Shown: one piece after another, positions 54,534 to 62,431 of the stretch | Position numbering within the stretch: position 1 is the first letter of the stretch | Layout of the letters: every line of letters starts with the position of its first letter | Source: Shewanella seohaensis | Lineage (GTDB): Bacteria > Pseudomonadota > Gammaproteobacteria > Enterobacterales > Shewanellaceae | NCBI RefSeq assembly: GCF_025449215.1 | Contig: NZ_CP104900.1 | Location: 806,001 to 870,000 of the forward strand | DNA: 64,000 nt | Direction: 5' to 3' | The notes under the pieces: generated by a model | Told to the model about the DNA's origin: nothing | Seen by the model: only the letters and a program-made list of their open reading frames with translations | The model's database searches: none | Position numbers and translations under genes: made by a program

Positions 54534-55687
54534 CTAAAAGAAGTAGTTAATCCCTACCGCAAAGCCATTATCTTCCTGCGCTTCGAGTGCAGGGGCATCC
54601 ATGTTGCTGAAATCTAACTTCATTTCGGCAAACATCACAGTGTCGTTACTGTAACGGTAGTGCAGGCCAAGCATGGCGAATTGGCGGGTCCATTTGCCTT
54701 GGATGGGCGTGCTGGCATCTGTATCTAGGTCCAAATAGCTGAGGACAATCATAGGCACAAAACCGTTATCGAATTGATAGGCCGTCATCAGCTCAGCGCC
54801 AGTAGCATCGTAGAGTTCGCCGCCAACCAGTTCATTGTTCTTACTCTGATGGGCGTTAAAGCCGACGTAGAGACCGCTGGCTTCGCGGTTATCGGCGTAG
54901 TGATAGTAATCCCCATACATGGCGCCGATACCGACGATTTCGTTGGTTTCATCGACTTGAGTGTTACCTAGATGGCCTTCAAAGTCGCCACGGTTAAAGC
55001 CGGCGAGCAGTTTAAATTTATCGGTGAGTGAGTAGGTCAGACTGGCACCGTAACTGCTGTCGAAATTGAGCTCTGAGTTGGTCATTTCGCTGCCGTCATC
55101 GTTTTTTAAGGTGACATCACCATTAGTTTTGGCGGCGTATTGCAGGGCAATTTGCACTGGGCCAAAGCTATTACGGTAGATAAACGCGGAGTCGGCACGG
55201 CCAGTTCCTGTTAGCCCGCCATCGCTAAAGGCGTAAGCACCGACGCTATATCCGGCGAAGACGTTCGGTAAGTCCGTTGTGCCTGCGACATCGTAGTAAG
55301 CGCCCCATTGCTTACCAAAACTGAGGCTACCCCATTCATCGTGCGACATACCGACATAACCTAAACGGTTATAGAGGAAGTCTTCGGTTTTTTCGGCGGC
55401 CAGTTTGCCACCTTGCATCACTAAACTGTCATCGCTGGACACCATGTTGATGCCCCATTCCGTGGTGGCAAAGGCGGTCCAGCCATTTCTCTCGCTGCGT
55501 TCAAAGCTAAATCGTACTCGGGAGGAGTCATCAATTACTGAGGTATCGTGGCTGTCGTTGAGTGCCGCGAAGCCTAACCAACCACTTAAATCTAATGAAT
55601 TTTTTGATCGTTATAGAGTTCAACCGCTTGGCTGCTGGTGGCGGCCAACAGCATTGGTAGCATTAGAGCGATGCATGTTTTTTTCAT
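54534..55687 (-). CDS. Trimeric-type outer-membrane porin (frameshifted by one missing A)
   Basis: ATG at 55685-55687 with GGTGGAACT upstream; signal KKTCIALMLPMLLAATSSQAVELYND. The written frame stops after DQKIH. Adding one base to the T run at 55600-55605 (A on the coding strand) gives NDQKNSLDLSGWLGFAALND and joins the remainder, about 384 aa ending GINYFF (terminal Phe). Typical Gram-negative porin elements: VRFSFERSERNGWTAFATTEWGIN, SFGKQWGAYYDV, NSFGPVQIALQYAAK. Located downstream of potE, so its substrate could include polyamines or ornithine; that is only context. Confidence 0.85.
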
Positions 55688-55718
55688 AGTTCCACCGAAA
55701 TTAGGCAAGTTTTGTCTG

Positions 55719-55748
55719 GGGACCTTAAGCACTGTGGCTTAAGGTCCC
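55719..55748 (-). other. Strong hairpin between potE and the porin gene
   Basis: Perfect 12-bp stem GGGACCTTAAGC / GCTTAAGGTCCC with a 6-nt loop. No T-tract on either side of the leftward transcript. It may protect or process the potE 3' end, or lie in the porin leader. Confidence 0.6.
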
Positions 55749-55811
55749 TGAAGACGGATTGGTTTTATGTTTCTTATCTAGTAATGGGTGAGAATCGCAG
55801 GGGAGACGTGC

Positions 55812-57131
55812 TCACGCTGCTTTGATCTCAGCTGTTGGTGTTTTATTGGAAATCACCCCGTAGATGGTCCAACCGAAGAAGGTCGCGATAGCGCCTAACA
55901 TCACTGCGGTTTCACCAGAGCTATAGAGGGCGTAGAAGCTATACAGGGCGCCGATAACCGCAATCACGTTGGCAACACGGGCCTTGTTCGCTGGTACTTT
56001 GAGTTGTTTTTGCATCACACCTAAAGCTGCCATCGACAGGATGTAAGGCACAATGTTAGTCACCACGGCGAGGTTAACTAGGGCTTCAAACTGTTTGCTC
56101 AGTGATGGGCTAATAGTCATCAAAGACAGCAGGGTTTGAATCGAAACGATGATGGTCATACCCCAAATTGGTGCTTCGGCTTTACTGACCTTAGAGAACA
56201 CTTTAGGGAAGAAACCTTCATCGGCAGAGGCTTTAAACACTTGCGCGATAGTGAACTGCCAACCCAGCAGTGAGCCAGTACAGGAGATAATGGCGCAGGC
56301 CATCACGATTTTACCGACCACAGGGTTAAACATTTGCGCAAAGGCTAGACCGAAAGGTGCGTTTGAGTTGGCAAGGTCGGCGTTAGGCACAATACCGGCA
56401 ATCACGTTGGTTGAAACGATATAGATAAGCGCTGCACCTAAGGTACCACCCATTACGGCGATAGGAACGTTTTTCTCAGGGTTATCAACTGTCTCCGAGT
56501 TAGCACAAGCTGATTCTAAGCCAAGGAATGCCCATAAAGTCATCGCGATTGAACCGCCTAAGGCTTTAAAGAAAGGCAGTTCATGTGGGTTCCAAGCACC
56601 TTTGTAGAGGTCGATGTCGAACCAGAACCAACCGATTAACGACACGCCAATCACGGGCAGAATAATCCCCCACACGGTAACGCTACTCACGCGACCTGTA
56701 ATGCGGGCGCCACCAAAGTTAGCCACGGTTGCTAACCAAAGCACGCCAATGGTGGCAAGACAGATAGCCATTGGGCTTAAGTTCACTTCGAGTAGCACCG
56801 CGGCATAACCCACGGCAGAGATAGCGATGGCGACGTTAGCGATTAAAAGCGATACCGCATAGGTGTAGTTCGCCATAAAGTTACCGCTACGACCGAAGGC
56901 ATATTCGGCGTAACCGCCCATACCACCCGATTTTTTACTGAACATACCGCATTTGGCAAAGGCATAGGCAAGCGCCGTAGAACCCGCCGCCGTGACTAAC
57001 CAAGAAAGGATAGAAATAGTACCGACTTGGGCTAATTGGGTAGGCAACATGATAATACCTGAACCCATCATGTTGACTATGGTGATAATAGTTAATTGGA
57101 CGACACCAATTTTATTTGCTGATTTACTCAT
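55812..57131 (-). CDS. potE: Putrescine-ornithine antiporter
   Basis: 439 aa, APC superfamily, twelve helices. KIGVVQLTIITIVNMMGSGIIMLPTQLAQVGTISILSW at the N-terminus (TM1 with the GSGII substrate loop) and WAFLGLESACANSE in TM6 are characteristic of PotE. It exchanges external ornithine for internal putrescine, coupled to SpeF decarboxylation and acid resistance. 86 nt downstream of speF on the same strand, with an intervening hairpin. Confidence 0.95.
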   Translation of the reverse strand: MSKSANKIGVVQLTIITIVNMMGSGIIMLPTQLAQVGTISILSWLVTAAGSTALAYAFAKCGMFSKKSGGMGGYAEYAFGRSGNFMANYTYAVSLLIANVAIAISAVGYAAVLLEVNLSPMAICLATIGVLWLATVANFGGARITGRVSSVTVWGIILPVIGVSLIGWFWFDIDLYKGAWNPHELPFFKALGGSIAMTLWAFLGLESACANSETVDNPEKNVPIAVMGGTLGAALIYIVSTNVIAGIVPNADLANSNAPFGLAFAQMFNPVVGKIVMACAIISCTGSLLGWQFTIAQVFKASADEGFFPKVFSKVSKAEAPIWGMTIIVSIQTLLSLMTISPSLSKQFEALVNLAVVTNIVPYILSMAALGVMQKQLKVPANKARVANVIAVIGALYSFYALYSSGETAVMLGAIATFFGWTIYGVISNKTPTAEIKAA

Positions 57132-57174
57132 AATAATGACCTAATAATGTTATTCATTATAGAAGTTTGAAATT

Positions 57175-57207
57175 GACTGCAGAGCGGGGTTAATTAACTC
57201 TGCAGTC
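57175..57207 (-). other. Intercistronic hairpin between speF and potE
   Basis: Perfect 10-bp stem GACTGCAGAG / CTCTGCAGTC with a 13-nt loop, no T-tract. A likely mRNA processing or 3'-end stabilising element adjusting relative speF and potE levels. Confidence 0.55.
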
Positions 57208-57216
57208 GGGTTTCAA

Positions 57217-59379
57217 TTATTTATTTAATACATAACCTAGGGCTTGGATTTTTCCTTCTGGGGTGTTTTCGAGGTAAACACCTTGTAATTCAGGGGAAAA
57301 TCCGGGTAATAAGTTGATACCTTCTTCAAGGGCTAAGAAATAACGTTGTACCGCGCCGCCCCATATTTCACCTGGAACCACACATAACACCCCTGGTGGG
57401 TAAGGCAATGCACCTTCTGCGGCAATGCGTCCCTCAATTTGTGACAGTGGCACTAACTCCACTTTGCCACGGATAAATTCGAGGTTGGCTTCCTGTGGGT
57501 CCATCACTTTTGTTGGGAAATGCGCTTGACGGAACATTTCTTTTTGCAGTTGTTTTACGTCATGGCTGACATAAAGATTGTGCATTTCTTGGCAGAGTTG
57601 ACGAATGGTATAGTCTTTATAACGGGCTTTATTGGCGTTATAGACGTTAGGTAATACTTCAGATAATGGCGCATCTTCGTCGACTAATTTCTCGAAGCGA
57701 GATATTTGCGACACTAAGTGTTGCATCTTCGCCATATCTTCCGCAGGCGTCATCAGGAATAAAATCGAATTTAAGTCGCACTTCTCGGGAATAATATTAT
57801 TTTCACGTAAGAAGTTAGCCAGAATAGTTGCTGGAATACCAAATTCAGTATATTTACCCGTTTCGGCATCGATACCCGGTGTGGTTAATAGGAACTTACA
57901 AGGGTCAACGAAATATTGGCCTTTTTCGTAACCGTCGAAGGAGTGCCATTTTTGTCCGGGTTCAAACTCGAAGAAACGTAAATCATCGGCCATTTGTTCG
58001 GTTGGATAATCCTGCCATGGACGTCCCTCGATCATGCTTGGGATAAATGGCTTGATATATTTACATTTTTTGAGCAGTAGCTTGCGAGCTTCAATACCGG
58101 CTTTTACCGCCTCACGCCATAGATAACGGCCGCTGGCGCCTTCGTGCATTTTAGCGTTCACATCCAATGCGGCAAACAGCGGATAGAAGGGGCTGGTAGA
58201 GGCGTGCATCATAAAGGCGTTGTTGAAGCGTTTATGGTTACAGTATCTCGCTTGGCCTTTGATATGTTTATCTTTTTTGTGAATTTGCGAGGTTTGTGAG
58301 AAGCCAGCCTGCTGTTTGTGCACTGACTGAGTCACGATAATACCGGGATCTTCAGGTGTCAGTTCGAGCAGCAGAGGCGAGCAGTCATTCATCATAGGAA
58401 TAAATTGCTCATAGCCAACCCAAGCTGAGTCAAACAGGATGTAATCACATAGATGTCCAATACGATCAACTACTTGGCGAGCATTGTAGATAGTGCCATC
58501 GTAGGTGCCCAGCTGGATAATAGCTAAACGGAATGGACGTTGTTCATCGGCACGCTCAGGTGCAACGGCGCGGATTTGTTCCCTTAAATAAGACTCTTGG
58601 AAGCAGTGGGCGTCGATACCGCCAATAAAGCCGAAGGGGTTACGGGCAGTTTCTAAATAAATCGGTGTCGCACCGGCTTGAATTAACGCGCCATGGTGGT
58701 TGGATTTATGGTTGTTACGGTCGAATAATACCAGGTCACCCTTCGCCAGCAGTGCGTTGGTCGCCACTTTATTTGAAGAAGAAGTTCCGTTGAGCACAAA
58801 GTAGGTTTTATCGGCGTTAAAGACTTTGGCCGCGTATTTTTGTGCATCCAGCGGTGCACCTTCATGGATTAACAGATCGCCGAGTTTAACGTCGGCATTA
58901 CACATATCGGAGCGGAAAATGGTTTCGCCAAAGAAATCGAAAAATTGGCGACCCACAGGATGTTTACGGAAGAATTGACCACCCTGATGGCCTGGGCAGG
59001 CGAAGGTGGAGTTGCCCATTTCCACGTATTTTTTCAGTGTGCCAAAGAACGGCGGTAATAGGGCTTGCTCATATTTTTGGACGGCGGTTTCGACCTGTTT
59101 GCCATAGAAATCGGTATTGCTACCGCAGAGCTCAAATACCCCGGTAATAGAAGAGCAAATATCATCTGGGAAGGTTTCTTCACAACAAACTGATACGAAA
59201 ATAGGCAGTTTCAATCCGGTATTTTTAATTTTTTCAACAATACCATTTCTAACATCATCAACAGAGACTACAGCCGCACCCACATCGCAAAAATCTGTGG
59301 TTAATACATTGACGACTTCTCTGTCTATTTCAAAACATGATCTAACAGATAAACTGGCGGCAACTTTTAATGATTTCAT
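57217..59379 (-). CDS. speF: Inducible ornithine decarboxylase SpeF
   Basis: 720 aa from the ATG at 59377-59379 (GGGAAATTAACG upstream); an in-frame ATG 13 codons earlier is less like the family. PLP fold-type I group III decarboxylase: N-terminal response-regulator-like wing (LKVAASLSVRSCFEIDREVVNVL), FNADKTYFVLNGTSSSNKVATNALL, LFDRNNHKSNHHGAL, FDSAWVGYEQFIPMM and the PLP-lysine motif SVHKQQAGFSQTSQIHKKD. It makes putrescine and CO2 from ornithine. Nearly co-linear with E. coli SpeF. Preceded by a leader ORF (59691-59795) and followed by potE. Confidence 0.96.
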   Translation of the reverse strand: MKSLKVAASLSVRSCFEIDREVVNVLTTDFCDVGAAVVSVDDVRNGIVEKIKNTGLKLPIFVSVCCEETFPDDICSSITGVFELCGSNTDFYGKQVETAVQKYEQALLPPFFGTLKKYVEMGNSTFACPGHQGGQFFRKHPVGRQFFDFFGETIFRSDMCNADVKLGDLLIHEGAPLDAQKYAAKVFNADKTYFVLNGTSSSNKVATNALLAKGDLVLFDRNNHKSNHHGALIQAGATPIYLETARNPFGFIGGIDAHCFQESYLREQIRAVAPERADEQRPFRLAIIQLGTYDGTIYNARQVVDRIGHLCDYILFDSAWVGYEQFIPMMNDCSPLLLELTPEDPGIIVTQSVHKQQAGFSQTSQIHKKDKHIKGQARYCNHKRFNNAFMMHASTSPFYPLFAALDVNAKMHEGASGRYLWREAVKAGIEARKLLLKKCKYIKPFIPSMIEGRPWQDYPTEQMADDLRFFEFEPGQKWHSFDGYEKGQYFVDPCKFLLTTPGIDAETGKYTEFGIPATILANFLRENNIIPEKCDLNSILFLMTPAEDMAKMQHLVSQISRFEKLVDEDAPLSEVLPNVYNANKARYKDYTIRQLCQEMHNLYVSHDVKQLQKEMFRQAHFPTKVMDPQEANLEFIRGKVELVPLSQIEGRIAAEGALPYPPGVLCVVPGEIWGGAVQRYFLALEEGINLLPGFSPELQGVYLENTPEGKIQALGYVLNK

Positions 59380-59690
59380 CGTTAATTTCCCTTTTACTTT
59401 AAAAAGTTTTGGATACAACTTGGCCTATACCTAATTAAAAAATATTAATGGCATTAAATTAGATATGGCTATTCCGTGTGCAGATATGATGAGGCTAAAA
59501 ATAGTCCAAGAATAAAATAGATAGATTTATTCTGAGAGAATCATTTGGCCGCAGCTTGGCTGCACTGACTAAAGAATGCTTTGATTTAGGTGCGAGATAA
59601 TAAACCTGTAAAAACAGTACGATAAGTGTATTCGCTTACAAGGGCAATACCACTTTAGACCTGTTAATTGGCCTACTACCTACGCGAGGA
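59380..59690 (-). promoter_or_regulatory. speF leader region downstream of the SpeFL-like ORF
   Basis: 311 nt between the leader ORF stop and speF. A stem GCAGC-CAA-GCTGC lies near 59548-59560. No other ORF is evident. In E. coli the equivalent stretch carries a Rho-dependent terminator whose access is blocked by the stalled ribosome; I see no decisive rut site by eye. Confidence 0.5.
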
Positions 59691-59795
59691 TTAGCGAAGG
59701 AAGATGTATGAATGGTCGAAATAGTCACGTTGGCTTGGCATCATGATATGTCTGGTGCGCCGGATGTGAGCCATGATTTTTGATTTCCTCTTCAT
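59691..59795 (-). CDS. speFL: SpeFL-like ornithine-sensing leader (arrest) peptide
   Basis: 34 codons plus TAA, ATG at 59793-59795 with GGAG six bases upstream. Product, in pieces: MKRKSKIMA, HIRRTRHIM (10-18), MPSQRDYFDHSYIFLR (19-34). Compared from memory with E. coli SpeFL (also 34 aa), 15 of 34 positions are identical without gaps: M1, S5, M8, H10-I11-R12-R13-T14, H16-I17-M18, R23, F26-D27 and R34. In E. coli the nascent peptide and ornithine stall the ribosome at the end of this ORF, which prevents Rho termination and induces speF. R12 is CGG, a rare Arg codon. An in-frame ATG four codons upstream lacks an RBS. Confidence 0.88.
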   Translation of the reverse strand: MKRKSKIMAHIRRTRHIMMPSQRDYFDHSYIFLR

Positions 59796-59844
59796 ATACA
59801 ACTCCATTATGAGATTAGAGAAAATGATTGATACGTTTTATTAC

Positions 59845-59872
59845 GGTATAGAGTTTATCTGTGTGTTATCAA
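59845..59872 (-). promoter_or_regulatory. Candidate promoter for the speFL-speF-potE unit
   Basis: On the minus strand TTGATA (59867-59872), 16-bp spacer, TATACC (59845-59850), about 50 bp before the leader ORF. The -10 is weak; the region is very AT-rich, so other promoters are possible. Confidence 0.4.
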
Positions 59873-60261
59873 TAAAAATATGATCAGTGTCGTATTTTTA
59901 ATTAGCTGTAATTATTTATTTCAATATTTTTACCAAATTAAATACAGTCAATCATCCTTAAGTATCATTATCTAAATAACGAAAGTAAATATTGTAAAAT
60001 AAATAATGAAAATTAAAAAATGCATAATTTAATAAATGATAAATATCTAATTGCTCGCAAACCACAGTATTAATTTGCTTGGTGATTTATAAGGTACGCT
60101 ATATTTGAATAAAAATGCAGATAAAGTCTTTACAAAATCACTTGGGTGCTTAAAGATGACAAAAATCCGCCACTTTTTCTCAATTTTGAGCATTTAGGGA
60201 AGAAACTTGGCGTTTTGAGGCAGGTTTGCCACTTAAGACTGACGTAAATTAGCTCTGTTAC
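59873..60261. other. AT-rich intergenic stretch, no gene seen
   Basis: About 390 bp with long A/T runs between the speF promoter region and the repeat element. No ORF with a credible RBS and no RNA gene recognised. May include upstream regulatory sites for speF. Confidence 0.5.
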
Positions 60262-60530
60262 TAGGACGTGTTGACGTTTCGAGATTAGATTTTGTCCGTT
60301 CTGGTAAGTACGTGCTCGCGAAACGAGGAATGATGTGTAGTTATTCTACTCAAATGACGAGTGACAAAGAGCAAGGGCTTGCCAGACGAACCCTTCGGGC
60401 AGCATTTGGCTGGCATTTCTGCTGCGTTATCGTCCGTTTATGTAGAATAACTACACATCACGGACTTTGCCTTGCATAAAAGCCAGCCAAATTGCTGCAA
60501 AAATAACCCTGAAACGTCAACACGCCCTAA
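60262..60530. repeat. MITE-like nested inverted-repeat element
   Basis: Terminal inverted repeats: CTAGGACGTGTTGACGTTTC (60261-60280) matches the complement of 60511-60530 at 18 of 20 positions. Inside, TGATGTGTAGTTATTCTAC (60331-60349) is perfectly inverted at 60442-60460, and the centre holds further GC-rich hairpins (near 60380-60420). No ORF. TA dinucleotides flank both ends, compatible with a TA target duplication. It ends about 15 bp before the RBS of the next gene. Confidence 0.6.
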
Positions 60531-60543
60531 TCTAAAGGAGATA

Positions 60544-61095
60544 ATGATGATGCATTTACATAAGTGGATAGTCGGACTTGGGTTATTAACGGCGGCATTC
60601 AGCTCGGCGCAGGCCATGACCTTATCGAGTAAAGATATTGGCGAAGGTCAGCAATTATCGAATCAATTTGTTTTTAATGGTTTTGGCTGTAATGGCGAGA
60701 ATCTTTCTCCCGAACTCACTTGGCGTGATGCGCCAAAAGGCACAAAAGCCTATGCGGTGACGGCTTATGATCCCGATGCGCCAACAGGCAGTGGTTGGTG
60801 GCATTGGGCCGTCTACAATATTGGCGGCGAGCTACAACAGTTAGCCCAAGGTGCGGGCTCTAAAGCCAACGCCTTACCTAAAGGGGCGATTGCGCTGAAG
60901 AATGATTTTGGCACCACCGAATTTGGTGGCGCTTGTCCGCCGCAGGGGCATGGCATGCACAGATATGTCTTTACTGTGTGGGCGTTACCTTCGCCATTAG
61001 AGTTACCTAAAGAGGCATCTCCCGCGTTGTTAGGCTTTATGCTCAATGCGCAGGCCTTAGGTAGCGCTAAGCTGACCGCTGTGTATCAGCGTTAA
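60544..61095 (+). CDS. YbhB/YbcL-family (PEBP) periplasmic protein
   Basis: 183 aa from the first of three successive ATGs (60544, 60547, 60550) after AAAGGAG; the second has the best spacing. Signal peptide HLHKWIVGLGLLTAAFSSAQA. PEBP motifs: LSPELTWRDAPKGTKAYAVTAYDPDAPTGSGWWHWAVYNI and GGACPPQGHGMHRYVFTVWAL. Phosphatidylethanolamine-binding-like fold; the physiological role in bacteria is unclear. 17 nt before an AraC-family gene, so probably co-transcribed with it. Confidence 0.9.
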   Translation: MMMHLHKWIVGLGLLTAAFSSAQAMTLSSKDIGEGQQLSNQFVFNGFGCNGENLSPELTWRDAPKGTKAYAVTAYDPDAPTGSGWWHWAVYNIGGELQQLAQGAGSKANALPKGAIALKNDFGTTEFGGACPPQGHGMHRYVFTVWALPSPLELPKEASPALLGFMLNAQALGSAKLTAVYQR

Positions 61096-61112
61096 TCGTG
61101 CAGGGCTGATGC

Positions 61113-61871
61113 ATGATCCGCATGTTTGAATACGACTCTAAACTGGCGCAGTCACTTTCGCGGGTGCCAGTGCATCAGCCCTCGATTATCCGCGTTATTC
61201 AAGGCGAGAAGTCGCTGCTCTGGCAAGATGATGCCCTGGCCGTGAATGCTGAGCAGCTATTATTGTTACCCGCCGGAAGCCATATCAGCTTCGTTAATCG
61301 ACCGATGAGCGGGCGCTATCGAGCGGTGCAACTCCTCTTACCCTATGAGTTACCCTCGGGCGTTATGCTAGCGGCGACAGATAGAGTAATACCAAAACCC
61401 ACGCAAACGATTTCACGCTCGGTCGATTTTGCCTGGAATGCGTTACTGCACAGCCTGACCTTAGCCCTACCCACATCGGTGCAGATGCATTATTTAGCCG
61501 CTTTGCTGCTGAGTCTGCCGCAGCAAGCGAGTGTCAATTGGCTTTACAGTCATAAACCTGCAAACGTGAGCCAAGCGGTGCTGGGCTTGCTGGGGCAACA
61601 TCCTTCAGCCCCATGGCAGCAAGAGGACATCGCCGACAAGTTGCATATGAGCACTGCCAGTTTAAGACGTAAACTGGCGCAGGAAGACACCAGCTTTAGG
61701 CAATTGCTCGCCGAAGTGCGTTTGTGTCAGGGCTTAACCCTGCTACAAAACTCTACGGATTCCGTGCTACAAATTGCCTTGGCCTGCGGTTATTTGTCGG
61801 CAGAAAAATTCTCGGCGCGCTTTAAGCAGGCCTTTGGCCTGACACCCGCCGCGTATCGCCGTACACTGTGA
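61113..61871 (+). CDS. AraC-family transcriptional regulator
   Basis: 252 aa. N-terminal cupin-like sensing domain (QPSIIRVIQGEKSLLWQDDALAVNAEQLLLLPAGSHISFVNRP) and a C-terminal double HTH (about 165-250): EDIADKLHMSTASLRRKLAQEDTSFRQLLAEVRLCQG and IALACGYLSAEKFSARFKQAFGLTPAAYRR. The ligand is unknown; a target may be the adjacent PEBP gene. Confidence 0.9.
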   Translation: MIRMFEYDSKLAQSLSRVPVHQPSIIRVIQGEKSLLWQDDALAVNAEQLLLLPAGSHISFVNRPMSGRYRAVQLLLPYELPSGVMLAATDRVIPKPTQTISRSVDFAWNALLHSLTLALPTSVQMHYLAALLLSLPQQASVNWLYSHKPANVSQAVLGLLGQHPSAPWQQEDIADKLHMSTASLRRKLAQEDTSFRQLLAEVRLCQGLTLLQNSTDSVLQIALACGYLSAEKFSARFKQAFGLTPAAYRRTL

Positions 61872-61902
61872 GCAGCGTTAATCGTCATTACAAGGAGTCG
61901 AC

Positions 61903-62253
61903 ATGGCAGAGGAACAATTCACTGAGACTGGTTTTTGGAACAAAATCAAAATTTTCGGTCGCCAAGCAGGGCGTGAAGTGGTTGAGCGTGCCCTGTGGCT
62001 TTACTATGTGGCGCAAAAGCCCAATACGCCTAAGTGGGCCAAGTCGGTGATTTTTGGGGCCTTGGCTTACTTTATCTCGCCCTTGGATGCGATCCCGGAT
62101 TTGACCCCTTTAGTGGGTTTTACCGATGACTTGGGCGCCTTAGCGGCGGCGCTCACTATGGTTATGCTCTATATTGATGATGAGGTGAAATCCCAAGCGG
62201 CGGATAAGTTGGCGCTGTGGTTTGGCGATGAGCCTGCTGAGCCTAAGTCTTAG
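61903..62253 (+). CDS. YkvA-family (DUF1232) membrane protein
   Basis: 116 aa. DUF1232 signature WAKSVIFGALAYFISPLDAIPDLTPLVGFTDDLGALAAALTMVMLYI (about 46-92), two short membrane-associated helices. RBS AAGGAG. Function unknown. 31 nt after the AraC gene. Confidence 0.88.
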   Translation: MAEEQFTETGFWNKIKIFGRQAGREVVERALWLYYVAQKPNTPKWAKSVIFGALAYFISPLDAIPDLTPLVGFTDDLGALAAALTMVMLYIDDEVKSQAADKLALWFGDEPAEPKS

Positions 62254-62431
62254 TCGCGAAAATAGCGGCATCTTTTAGGCTAAAAATATGATTTCATTAG
62301 TGGTTAATGAATAGGCTTTCCCCTAGTTTTTTAAGGGTAAAAATATTTTTTGTGAAACGTTTCACTATTGGTTAATTGCGCTATATGCTAGCGCTGTTTT
62401 GTGAACCCATTGTGTGTGTTTAGGCAAATAA

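Noticed and set aside
60472..60543. Upstream extension of the PEBP gene into the repeat element
   Set aside because: The extension is encoded by the element's inverted-repeat end, lacks an RBS and would hide the signal peptide.
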